From: Boswellia sacra
Taxonomy: Eukaryota; Streptophyta; Magnoliopsida; Sapindales; Burseraceae
Reading direction: 5' to 3'
Assembly (NCBI GenBank): GCA_013180625.2
Contig: SNVD02009890.1
Location: forward strand, 248,001 to 312,000
Length of the DNA stretch: 64,000 bases
Each line of letters begins with the position of its first letter. Within the stretch, counting starts at the first letter, position 1. The translations under genes and the position numbers were made by a program. The notes beneath the pieces are model-generated. The model was not told where the DNA came from, made no database searches, and was given only the letters and a program-made list of their open reading frames with translations. Shown here piece after piece: positions 48,006 through 60,592 of the stretch.

Positions 48006-51000
48006 GATAGATATGGCACATCTTTTCAGCCCTTTACACAACTAGAAATGTCTAATATTCTTCGTCAGAAATACGCTCGTCAAAACAATCATAAAATTTC
48101 AGTACCTAACGTTTATACAATATCTCTGATATGCTAGTTATTAGCTAGCTAGTCGGGAAAAATGTTATACGCATGCCTTCAAACAGGTCAAAAGAATATG
48201 GTGAGAAGAAATATAGGTTTAAAAATACGTAATTTGGGTCAAAGACGCTTCAGATCATCACAGGTCACAAAAATTAATACAAGACATGTATAAATAATTG
48301 TTCAATAAATTCCATATAAGTATTAACAATAATTAAAAATGGGAAAAAGAGGTTGAGGTTTCTGTATATGGACATGATGAACACCGTCCAATGGAAAATG
48401 TCAACGCCACAAGCCCTGAAATTCTGGTTATCTTTTGACAAAGGACCAGGAAAACAGTGGCTTTCAGTCACTCTCATCAAGCCCCAGTTTAAGTATTCCT
48501 TCTTGGTATTTCTTGTTCCTCGGTTACCGGATTCAATGTTAACAACGCAGCTGATTTGTTTATTTATTATTTTCCAAAGTTGCAATATTAAAACTTTGGT
48601 TTTTTGAACCATCTTGACTTCTGCTGCATGCATGATATTTAATTAATCGACTTCTTCTTTTTGTAATTATTAATTAGCATATGTTTAACCTTCTTGAAGC
48701 TAGCTCCAGATTGAGCTGCTGCAGCCTAGCTGCTGCCTTCATGCGATGTAATAGCATATCACACCATCACAGGCGAGTCCAAAACAACCCAAAAATTTTG
48801 AAATTTAAAAGTAAAAAAAATAATAAGAAGAAGAAGCAACGAAATTTTGATTGGATGGCTACCATGTACATATTTTGACTAAATGATATTCTTTGACAAG
48901 TCCCAGATGCCAACTTTACATTTGCTTACTGCTGCAGCTTCTTCATCCAAAGATAAAGAGAGAGATTTTTTTATGAGTGATTCTGAAATGAACCTATAAA
49001 ATGAGGATTGGGTTATTTTAAGGGCGGTCACAGTGCGGTGAGTGGTGTGGTGTTTAAGTCCCACAAGAAATTACCAGTATATAATTTGATACGTGTCCGA
49101 AGAATGACAGATTGCATTAGCTTTTTGTTTTGCTAGCTTTTTCCCCTCCAGTTCCCTTTTGGGAGGTACAATAATTAATTAAATAAAGCAATTCATATAT
49201 CACACATCGAAGCCTCTAGAATCTCTCTGCGCCTGAATTTTTATAAATTTAATTTGATTAATTTAATGTCCTCTCTCTTCACATTTTTTTTTAATTCGAT
49301 CCAAAAATAAAGTTAATTGGGTATATAAGAAATTGAAATGAAATTATTAATTATTTATTCTTCTATGGTTCGAGCTCACGAATCTGCAATCAAAAGGATC
49401 CTAAAGCTAATTGAGTACATATTCGATATCCAAATTAACCATAAGTACAGATGGATACTTATATTGTGATCTCTTTTTCGAAAGTGACCAATGCCCAGCT
49501 TTCTCTTCCACAAACAATATACTCTAGATCTTTTTATAATTATTAGTTAATGTAAAGAAAATAAATGCTCAACAATTAAGAATGAATCGTATCTAAACCA
49601 TGCCAATTATATATGAATGGCCAAGCGGTGCTAGCTGTTCCCTTTCGCCAAATTAAATTGAGTTTAATTAGTTATCATTTATAATGAATTCAAATGAATA
49701 CAATTTGCTTCTGCTCCGTATGATTCAAGTATTCGATTCATCAAATTAAATTATCTAAAAGCATGTAGCTAGATTCTCTTTATTTCATCTTCTAAATAAA
49801 CGATTATACGCACGCACACTTGCTAGCCAGCAGAAAGCTTCGTATGTAAATTTTCTAGAAATGGAGATTGAGCAAGCTTAGCCACAAACATTATATCATA
49901 TATTAAGTTGTATGTAGGCCTTCACAAGAATTTAGTTCTGTTGATTTGTTGAATTTTTTAACTTTATCCCCTACATAATTAAGCTTTCATAATATAAATA
50001 ATGTAATGAGAGGTGTAGTTCACACCAGTGGGCTCCGATTTTCTTAGTGAAAAATATATAAAAAATATGAGATTAGGATTTGCATTTAATAATAAGAATC
50101 ATTTACAGATGGATGATGATGGAGATGAGATAATTGGGCGCGTAATGGGTCCTCTTAATGCATCTTTTTGGTTACTCTTTTGGGACGTGGTTCCCTTTCT
50201 TTTGCTTTTCTAGCTGCTAGCCACCCCTCAAAAGCGGCATCTGACACTGATGCTTACACATCACATACATTTACATTCCAAAAGTCCCTAAAACAAAAGC
50301 CCTCTCTCACGGTGCTTCCTCCGACCAAAACCCAAATATTAAATTAACGTCATACACAAAAAGAGAAAAAAGAGATCATGTGATGTCCCTCACTATAAGA
50401 GACAAACAAGGTATTGGAATTTGGATACTTAAAAAATGCCCACAACCCTTCAAGCTAGCCCTAATTAAAGAAAGCAACAAATATTGATGTCGTTGATGCA
50501 TAGATATATAAACAACAGGAAGCAAGAAGAAGCAACATTTATTATATATGCAGGTGCACTCTCGAGTTTTTTAATTGCCCATAACACGTGATGATCATGG
50601 CCTCGAATTAATATAAAATTTAGATTTGTTTGTAAACAATGTGTAGTAGTCTAGTCATTTCGTATAATAAAAAGATACGGATATTGAGATTATTATAGTT
50701 GTAGAATGTCCAAAAAATATCAATTTAATGTAGACCCCAGCAGCCAATAATACGTTGTGGAATTGGAAGAATTGATGGTGTCCAAGAACACAATTTTTTT
50801 TTTTTCCACAAAACAAGTATAAAAAATTAGCTTAGTGTCCCATGTAAAATAACTCGTTGCTATTGCTTGTCGGCATGTGGATATTAATCAAATAATTATC
50901 AATTAACTCCGCAACTCAACTATATATTGTGAACATTTTTCACGCAGCCTCTAATTAAACTTCTAGTTTGGAGTTTTCTCATATATTTGTGCAACTACCG

Positions 51001-53425
51001 GGATTGAAAGATACATTAATTTAAAAAATTTTAATTTATGCACAGCACTAATGGTTTGATAACAAATGTGGACGAGAATAATTGGACAGAATATGGGTGA
51101 TTTGGGTTTGGTTAGGGTTAAGTTTTATTGGAAGAATTAGTGACTTTACGGCATGGTCCAAAGCTTCATGCTATGTGGGCAATCTTGTTTTGCAACGTAT
51201 AATTGTTTAATTTGGTACATAACTCTTTTTGAATTTAGACACATCTTACATTAATTATATATCCCTCCCCCACCAGTCACCAGTATAAATGTATATAATA
51301 ACAAACAACGAGGTTAACGATTCATTTTTTTAAAGGTTAATTTTTCAGCCCTTCTCAAAATTCAATTAAGAACTCAATTTGAAAATATCTTAGCCAGATT
51401 TAACTTTTCTTTAATAAAAATACCCTTAATTTTAAAACAGAGATAATTCGTAATTAATCAAGCCACCTTTACATGTTCCCAAACTTCAGTTGGATTATAT
51501 TTCTTTCATTTCTCTAACTATTTTATTTTATTTGATTAAGCATTCCTGTAAGGAGGATTCGTGGTAAACAAAAAATAATAATAATAATAATAATAAAACT
51601 CATGCATGATGAGTTAAAGTACCTTTCGTGATACTATCTCTAAATAGGTCAAATTATATTAAAAATTATGTATTTTTATTATAATTATCATTAAATCACC
51701 TAGAAATTTTTATTTTTTATCACCAAAATAATTGAATACAGTAAAATAATTTATAAGATGACAAAAATTGCAGTTGGGGTCCTCCTTAATTAAGCTTTGC
51801 CCATTAAATACAATAATAATTAGTTGAAGATATATATATCTGCGTACCCTGTGTTTCAGGCAATTAAACCATTTAATTTCTCCGGCTAAATGATAATAAA
51901 GGCAACAGCATTCTGTGAACACAAATCACAACCAAAAATTTTAATTTCTAACTTCAAAAGCCATTAAATCAGTCATTTTCTTTCCTAATAATAAATATTT
52001 AATTGATCTTGTTAATTATCTTTTCGACCATTAATTTCACTTTTCTGTACCTTGAAAACATTTATATTCCTCCTTAGAATAATTAAGGGCCGAGGCTATT
52101 CGCAACTAAACTTTATTCTCAACATTTATTTTTTCAGATATATCCTATAATTATTTTTGTACTCCACTTGTTTTTATAATTTCAAATATATTCCATTAGT
52201 CAAGATAAATTTAATAGCTTGAAACTTAATTGAATGAAAAATGCAATAAAAAATTCCAAAATTCCAAAAACAATATTATACATAATAAATTAAATCATAA
52301 TTATAAACGATTTATATATGTATAATCAAACTTTTGAAATATATAAATATATATATTTTAATTTTGTGTGTGTACAAGCAGACCACACTTAATTAAATTA
52401 CTTTTTGGAATTGTAATGAAATAAAAGAAAAATGTACTATATACAAAGCTTAAATGGTTAATTGTCTAGGTCCCTAGCTAGTTAACCTCATCAATTAATA
52501 TGAGTTGATAATTGAATTAACAAATGACATGCCCTAGATAACGGGGCAAGCCACAACTCAGTTCCCTCAAGTCATCCTAATTAAGAAGCTAGCTTGCCGT
52601 CTCTCTTTGGTAAATGAAAACATATATTAATAATAATATATCTACAACTTATTTACAACCAATATTTTATAAACTTGAATTAGCAACATATCACTGAATG
52701 TGTAATTAACATTTCATTCAATTTAATATTATTTATTTATTTTTAGTTTTTACTCGTCCAATGATATTTTGTCAACTCAAGTTGTATAAAAAATAATTGT
52801 AGATGTAGTATTACTCTATATATATTTAAGTCATCATCGTGAATCCTATCATGAATTTATCAATTACACTAGTAATCAACTTAATTAAAAACTTTTGCTC
52901 GGGACCATCTCTGCTATTTCGCTTCGAATTAATATAAAGTGAGGAAGCGAGGCCATAGCATCAAGATTCAATTACTACTCTCTGGACCATTACTAGTACT
53001 GCTACATTTAATCCAATTAACTCATGGTAAACACTTCTCTTAATTAATGTCCTCTTTTGACTCCATGCTCTTCGTTATATATATATGTATGTATATCATA
53101 ATTTCACATGTACAATTAAGTTATATCATCATCCATTAATATATAAAATATATAGTCGTGCCACAAAATTATCGATCGAATGACTGACTGGTTAATGTAT
53201 AATTTAATTATTATAATATCTTAATTAATTTAATTTAGAGTTTACGTTATGTATAAGTTGTATGTATCAAATGTGTTATATTACTTTGTTGTATAGGTTG
53301 TAATACCTAATTTATTAACCTTTTGACTGTATGAGATGATATATATCTCATTTCTCTTGCAATTTAAAAACCAATTAAAAGGTGGATGGCAGATATTTTA
53401 CGAATCAAATAGGGCGGTGCATGAA

Positions 53426-53428
<3 letters not shown>

Positions 53429-53482
<54 letters not shown>
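53429..53482. repeat. (AT)27 microsatellite
   Basis: Uninterrupted AT run of about 54 bases. Confidence 0.9.
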
Positions 53483-53484
<2 letters not shown>

Positions 53485-54171
53485 TGTGGAGTTGCCATAA
53501 TAACCAAGTAAAATAAACCTTTTTCCATTGTATGTTATTTCAAAAATAATTTTTGAAATTTAACTTGAGTCGAAAATGGAAATTCTAATTTCGTATATAG
53601 TACTCTAATTATTTATTAAAATCTAAACATATATTTAATAGTTTTCAAATCATTTTTATTTTAAAGACTTGCAGGAATTGGAACATATATAGTAAATATG
53701 TTTTTTTAATTATAACTTATAAGTTTTCTTTTCTATTTACAAGTAATGGTTTTCATTCAAACAACTTTTGTATACATTTGATTCTTAAAATTAAACAATT
53801 ACCTATATCCAGGGAATCTACATGTTATATATAACATATTTTTTAAAAAATTATTGCTGTTGATAGATATGTAGTTACATAAAGAATTTAAAACAAATAT
53901 ACTCATTATTAATCTATATATAAGTTTGCTTTTAGTCATTGATTTGTATCTATATAAAGCAATGTCATTCTAAGAGTTATATTAAAATTATATATCTCAA
54001 ATGATGTATTATTCACGTAAGACTAACACAAAATTATTCTTTACATTATTACACAATCCATATGTCAATCATTAGAAATTACCTCATTTTGGGATGGGTC
54101 GTATTAGTCATCTATATATCATACTTAAAATTTGATCGAAGTGACTCACTCATTATATAAATGTAATGCAT

Positions 54172-54403
54172 GTAAAAGAAGAGTAATGCTACTCATACAA
54201 ACTACTTATACAAACTCAAACATACAAACTGATGTGGCATGATATGATTTGATAAATAAATACAATGATTTGAAAAATCTGTATTAATAATAAATGTCAT
54301 TAATTAACGTGGATGATGTGGCGATCATATAGGAATGCCACATCAGTTTGTATGTGTGAGTTTGTATAAGTAGTTTGTATGAGTAGCATTACTCGTAAAA
54401 GAA
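54172..54403. mobile_element. Mutator-type MITE with perfect 9-bp target duplication
   Basis: The element is 54181-54394 (214 bp). Its two 60-base ends are almost exact inverted copies, starting GAGTAATGCTACTCATACAA and ending ...TAGCATTACTC. Identical 9-mers GTAAAAGAA flank it at 54172-54180 and 54395-54403. Long inverted ends with a 9-bp duplication define Mutator-like MITEs. There is no coding capacity. Intact ends and duplication indicate a recent insertion, about 0.9 kb upstream of the MYB start codon. Confidence 0.92.
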
Positions 54404-54499
54404 TGTAAAATATATGCGAGCAGAAGTCTTAAATTGCAATTAATGGGAGTATAAATAAGTAAACTAAATAGACAACTAATTTGTATAATCTAATTGTAT

Positions 54500-54530
<31 letters not shown>

Positions 54531-54682
54531 AAATATATAACATTAAAAATAAATAAAATTAAGGATAATAAAATGATAATTACTCATCCAATGATATCAT
54601 ATTACTCTTTTTATAATTATTTTTATTATTTTCCTTTTGTGGGGAAGTCTCTGCCACTTAATTATATGTAAAACATTATTTT

Positions 54683-54750
<68 letters not shown>

Positions 54751-55161
54751 TTGTTAGTGTATGGAAATATCTTAATTTTATGTAACTATCTTCAATTTAG
54801 GATTATATCTTAATTTTGGATAAAAAAATATTTTTACAGATTAAGTTCTTTGTGAATATTGACAAGTTGCAACTTGCAAACAAGCTTGAAAAAAAAAAAT
54901 AATAGAACAGTTGTTTCGAGAAGGGAAGGAAGGAAGGAGAGAAAGCAAATAATTCCACGGATACGATAAACTCACTCGTATACACAGAGTTAGAAAGTCA
55001 AAGAGTCAAACTTCAAAGGCCTGTGGCTAACTATAATTGCTCTCAAAGCTTAAGTGTTAAATTTTAATTAATTAAAAATTAAAACCGAGTTTAGTATTGC
55101 GGCTCGGCTTTCCTTCTCACATGCTATCTTTTTTCTATATTCAAACCTATCTATCTCTATC
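54404..55161. other. MYB108-like upstream region
   Basis: Contains AT runs, a CT/AT microsatellite and, near 54996-55013, two GTCAAA cores (inverted W-box TTGAC) 9 bases apart. This is the likely promoter of the MYB gene. Confidence 0.5.
54686..54748. repeat. (CT)n(AT)n compound microsatellite
   Basis: About 17 CT units followed by about 15 TA units, some 540 bases upstream of the MYB start codon. Confidence 0.9.
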
Positions 55162-55168
55162 TATAAAA
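55162..55168 (+). promoter_or_regulatory. TATA box of the MYB108-like gene
   Basis: TATAAAA lies 129 bases before the start codon and is followed by a pyrimidine-rich leader. Confidence 0.65.
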
Positions 55169-55290
55169 GCCCAGTACCCTTCTCTATCTTCCCCGTATGT
55201 ATTAATCCAACTCTTCAATTTCTCTTCTCTATCTCTCAATATTCCCCTTTTTATTTTGCTTTCAATCAATCAGTTTGTCCATATAAGGGA

Positions 55291-56984
55291 ATGGAAGTTA
55301 AAGGGAGATCCGGTTACACCACCACAACCATTCAAAGTGAAGAAGATATGGACTTGAGGAGAGGTCCATGGACTGTTGAAGAAGACTTTAAGCTCATCAA
55401 TTACATTGCTAATCATGGGGAAGGTCGATGGAACTCTCTTGCTCGTTGTGCAGGTAATCTTTTCATCATATGCATGCTAGCTAGCCTTTTTCATTTTCTT
55501 TTTTCCAGAAGGGATCGGTTGTCTTTATATATGCTATGATAGACAAAGAGCCAAACAATAAGTTGACAACTTGAACCCAATTGTTTCGGTCATGTTTCTA
55601 TCTTCATATCTCCTGTTGCTTCATTGGGATTTTCTTTTGTTAATTTACTCTAAGAGAGAGAGCCTTTACAAGGATATAATTAAACAGATAATTCTGCAAA
55701 TTTTCTATATGCTTCCTTTTCTTCTGAAATCAAATCATGATTAAAAAAAACTTTTTTTTTCCAATTTTACAAAATCATTAGTTCTATCCGGGGTTCAATA
55801 TAAAGCAAATTAAAGCTAAAGCATACGTAGAGAATTTGATATTGTTAAGCTGATGATGGTTTGATGGGATATCTTCTTCATCTTCAATTCCTCAAAAGAA
55901 CTCAGGGAACTGCAGTTTAACCATGCCTCAGGTATTTAGAAAAAAAGAATAAAAGATAAAAGAAAGCATATGCGTTGTGTGCTTGTGTTAGATAACTCTC
56001 CCAAAAAAGGTTCAAGCAAAAGCACACAAGTCATGATAAAAGTATAAGCCAAAATGTCCCAATATCTGTTCTCAACAATTAACTTTACCAAAATTTCAAC
56101 ATATATCTAAACAAACAAACTTCAATGAAACAGGCCTCAAGCGAACGGGAAAAAGCTGCAGATTAAGATGGCTCAACTATCTCCGCCCCGATGTTCGACG
56201 CGGCAACATCACACTTGAAGAACAACTCCTGATTCTCGAGCTTCATTCTCGCTGGGGCAACAGGTACCCTTCTTTGAAAAAATTTTATGAACAAAATTTT
56301 GTTGGATTGATTTCCATTTTAAACCCTACTCATCATCTTAACGATTACAGATGGTCAAAAATCGCTCAGCACTTGCCTGGAAGAACAGATAATGAAATCA
56401 AAAACTACTGGAGAACCCGAGTCCAGAAACACGCCAAGCAGCTCAAATGCGACGTGAACAGCAAGCAATTCAAGGATACGATGAGGTACCTCTGGATGCC
56501 AAGGTTAATGGAGAGAATTCAAGCTGCTAATGCCGCCACCACCACCGGTACCTCAACCTGCCTGAACCCACCAAACATGGCAGCCACCACCACCGCCAAC
56601 AACAACACGGGGTCTATGGTGATGCCCCCCTTGGTCAATATTAGCAATGACTTTGGTGGCTCACAGATCACCCCTAGTTACACTCCAGAGAATTCAAGCA
56701 CCGCAGCCTCATCAGACTCGTTTGAAACTCCAGTTTCGGATTTGACTGATTATTACAGCACTGTCCCAGTTAATAACAACCCTAATCCGGATAATTATCT
56801 CCAAGCTGCAAGCCAAGTTTACTCAGAGTCGTTGATCAGTCCATCAAGTTATCTCAACTCAGGATTAGATTTCCAGGCTCTGGAGCCAAACAATCAATTG
56901 CTGGACGGTGGGGTCGATTCTTCGGACAATCTGTGGAATGTTGAGGACATTTGGTTCTTACAGCAGCAATTCAACAACATGTGA
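55291..56984 (+). CDS. MYB108: R2R3-MYB transcription factor, subgroup 20, MYB108-like
   Basis: DNA-binding transcription factor of the nucleus. Exons are 55291-55453, 56134-56263 and 56351-56984, with phases agreeing and the two-intron layout usual in R2R3-MYBs: 308 aa. R2 spans about residues 24-75 ([36 protein letters not shown]) and R3 about 77-125 ([40 protein letters not shown]). The subgroup-20 motif [10 protein letters not shown] is at 146-155. The end, [20 protein letters not shown], and [11 protein letters not shown] match the MYB108/MYB78 branch better than MYB62/MYB116. Arabidopsis relatives act in jasmonate-dependent stamen maturation, wounding and stress; that role here is inferred by homology. 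A downstream ATG at 55348 would give a shorter start; the first ATG after the TATA box is preferred. Confidence 0.93.
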
Positions 56985-57970
56985 AAATTAACAAAAATAG
57001 GGGGTGAAAGTGAGATTTTCTGTTGATATAGAGATATTCAGAAGAAGGGGGTAAAAAGGAAGGGGCAATTATGAAATGGAATAATTACTCTAGGACACTT
57101 ATAAAAATTGTGATAGCTCTAGACATAAGTCGAAAATTGTGGATTACTTGTAAGTTTCTTCTTTTGGGGGGGTGAATTTGTATTTTGAGTTTTTTTTTTA
57201 ATTTTAAATTTTAAATCTCATTCTTTTATAATTGAGATTGACTCTTTTTTAAGTCTTTAATTAGTGATTGCATTATAGAAGCATGTCTTCAGACGAATAA
57301 AATAATATTAAGATGTGCATAATTGGTTCCACCAATTTTACTTAGATGTCATTATTTTAACAGTTATGATTAGATTAAGTGTAATCTAAGTCATGCTACT
57401 TTTGAAACCTTTGTCCATGGGGCATGAACTTAATACATATTAAAGTACCAAAGTTTCTAGATACCAAAAAAGGGGACTTGGAAACTTACAATAAAAATTC
57501 AATTTTTTTTAATCACTCGAGACGTGGCGCTTTTGGATTCATCAACCCCTGTGTTAAGCTGGCCATTTAGGGACTCTATATCAAAAGTTAAATAGATGAT
57601 CTTATCATGTTAGTGATTACATGATTGATGCCACCTAAGTACAATCCCAAACCAACCACAACAACATCCGTTTTTGTTTCATTCTCATCGTACGGACAAT
57701 CATGTAATTCCGTTTAAGCAGACAACGTTTTATACGTATTATTCATTTTCTAAACCTTCTTTTAATTGCGATTAATCAATAATACTATCTTCATGGAGTC
57801 TTCTTTTAATTAACCTCGTTCTATTATTTGTATTCAAATTAATGTTTAGAATAAATTGCTGGCGTTATTGAAATTATAATTTTTTAAATGTATATATTAT
57901 TTATTTATTAATTAATTGTTATTAATGTTCGTAATATTGCGGGAGTAAAAAGGAATTTAAAGTCTTTAAT
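56985..57970. other. 3' flank of the MYB gene and spacer
   Basis: The first 200-300 bases are the probable 3' UTR, including a G run at 57166-57172. The rest is AT-rich with no coding signal. Confidence 0.5.
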
Positions 57971-58290
57971 AAATTAAGGCTCTCACGTGCGAGGAGGACA
58001 AAAAGATGAATGAGCACGTGGTGGATTAATGTGTCGATGGAGGGGAGAGTGAGGGAGGGGTATGGCGGCGGGGAATCTTTGTAGGCCGCGTGCCTACGGG
58101 AGAAGCCACCGAGGTGGTCCCCAAATGGTAAGGTGTTGAGGAGACGCCACGTGTCATAACGTAAATTCAAAATAACTTCTTTTAATGACTTCTGTTAGGC
58201 TTCCTAGACTGGAACACTTACAGCCGCAAGTCTTGAATCAGCCGTATGGAAGAAGTCCACGTAAGACTTACAACACGTATTTCTACTCGA
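57971..58290. promoter_or_regulatory. G-box cluster in a GC-richer island
   Basis: Three CACGTG palindromes at 57984-57989, 58015-58020 and 58148-58153, the last as CACGTGTC, plus ACGTAAG and ACACGTAT near 58260-58280, lie in a stretch clearly less AT-rich than its surroundings. Such clusters bind bZIP/bHLH factors. No adjacent gene start was recognised; the nearest gene is the MYB, ending 1 kb to the left. Confidence 0.35.
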
Positions 58291-60490
58291 ACTTTTTGTC
58301 GATAAATGATAAGCCCTACTTTAAAATTTTTTTTCCTATTTATAAAATGAGTTAATAAAATCGAGAAGCATTTTTGTCGACCTCATTGACCAAGGTTATA
58401 CATACAAATCAGAGTTCTTTTTATTTTACTTATAATACTTAAAAATTAAAAAAAATATCAAATTTAAATTTCTTAATTCAAAATTTGAAAATATGTTTGG
58501 TAAACAAAATACTATTTTTAGATAAGTATTTTTGTAGAAATATATTTAGTAATTTTTTTTAACTAAATTCGTTATATGTGATATTTTATTATTGAGAAGA
58601 GAGAAATATTGAATATTATTGGCTTGAGAAAATGCAGAAAATGTTTAAAATATGTTTTCCTTTATGAATTGTGTAGAGTTTAAAAATGAAAAATTATTTA
58701 TTTGAACATGCGTGGTCTATTATATAAATGAAAGAAGAACGAGAAAATATGAACACAACCAATTTCTGAATAAGGTAACGTCTGTTAAAATCCTTTCCTT
58801 TATGAGAAAATCGTATTATTTAAGTGATTTTATCGTTATATAGAAAAAAAAAAAGGGAGTCAATGCGATTATATTGCGTATATATTGACAAACACAATGT
58901 AGTTAGTAGAGATACGAAAGGAATGTACAACTGGACTCCACATTGTTGCCAAGACTTATCTTTCAGCCACGTTAATTTCTCTAATTTCATCTTCTCTTCA
59001 AAGTTTCAAACTTGAATTGATCTTCTGGTGGAGGCCCCATCCTAAGGAGTGACACTGACCATGACTACACGGTCAAGAAGTGGACCCTCGGTAATCCCAC
59101 GCGAGAATTCTATGATGTGGCATCTGATGCTACCGTTCGATGTGGGACCTTCTTTAATATGTGGGTCCTCGTGTAGTTTTTATCATAAAAAAGTGGACTG
59201 GCATTTATGAGATAGCTACAGTGTACCAAGCCAGTGTATGCAATGCATGAGATGAGCGAGCGCATGTGGTTCAATGTTTTCAATATGTGCAACGCATGTG
59301 ATTTTGCTTCCATGGCTGAAAAGAAATGAAAAGCGATTTTTCTTTGCTGCGTTAAAATCAATGTCTTCTTCGATCTCTTCTGATTGATCTTTACTTTGAG
59401 TTACTCATTCTCTCAGCATAAAAGTGCTTTTCACATGTTCCATCCACTATACTGTCATATACACACGCCTCTTTCTGTGGATGTTCTTACATCGTACATG
59501 AATTGCAATCTCAAAAACCCAAAAAAAAAAATCCAAAATTTTCAATTAATTTCTATACTTATCCTTAATGGGAATTCGTTTTCTTCATTAAAAGAATCTA
59601 ACTGCAATTACGTGTTGCTAATCAAATATACCCACATGAAATTTTCTATAAAGGGGAGAGAGCCCACATGGTTTTGGAACATAACATCTTGTTTTACAAA
59701 TAAATTGAAACCCTAATTAGTAAAATGTGATAGAATGTTTGCTATTTGCTGCGCTTTATCTTTTCTCTTTACTGCCAGTTTTAAGCCAATTGACGTAACC
59801 ACACTATTTCCTTTTCACTTGCGTGAAGTTTTGTTGAAAGCGAGATTGCCTTATGGTGGGTGCCTATCGTCAGGGCTTTATAGAGCTTCTCACAATCACA
59901 TCCACAAGCTTCTGCCTGTTCAAATACAATTTCTTATATATATAATTGGTGTCATGATCTCTTTAATTTTCTAGGTCATGCTCGAAAATGAATAGAAGAT
60001 TTTCCCGACCCGTAACAAATGAAGTAAGTGCTCATGTTGGCCTTCCACTACAAGCAAGAACATATTTTTATATTAATTGGATCGTGCTTATCCATGTGTG
60101 TGGAAATTTTTATCTGAAACCTTCACATGTCTGATAAACTAAGGTTACAGTGCCATGGTTAGGGTTTTGGTTGCATTAATTTATAAAATAACATTAGCAA
60201 GAAGCCAAATGCACATACGATTCATTGTCATCTACGGCGGCATACAGGCTTACTTTGAAAACTTTTAATTGTGGTTTTTATGCATATCGTTTATTTAAGA
60301 AAGGAATCAAATTAAATTTATAATTTCATGGATAGACGAAAAAAGGATCAAGTACCATAATGATCACGTACGTGAAAACAGCTATGAATTCGTACGTATT
60401 AGGTTTGACTACAACGGAGTAATATTAGTAACAATAATATTCAAATTGAATTAGTGTGTGTGTGTGTGTAATGTAAAAACAGTCAATAAA

Positions 60491-60592
60491 TGTGTACATA
60501 TATTTTCAAGGGTTAATGACTACCTCAATTGAATAAGGTGGGGTGTACATATATTTTCAAGGGTTGATGACTAACTCAATTGAATAAGGTGG
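60491..60592. repeat. 51-bp tandem duplication
   Basis: Two adjacent copies containing TGTACATATATTTTCAAGGG and ending CAATTGAATAAGGTGG; they differ at only a few bases. Confidence 0.85.

Larger units (their letters stand above)
46821..54171. other. gene-poor AT-rich spacer
   Basis: No gene with a recognisable product. Contains microsatellites at 47942-48005 and 53429-53482, an (AAT)n run near 51571-51597, and an unexplained open frame on the minus strand at 48274-48633. Confidence 0.5.

Noticed and set aside
57922..58170. 82-codon minus-strand frame
   Set aside because: Lies over the G-box cluster with no recognisable domain; the GC-richer island alone explains the longer frame.
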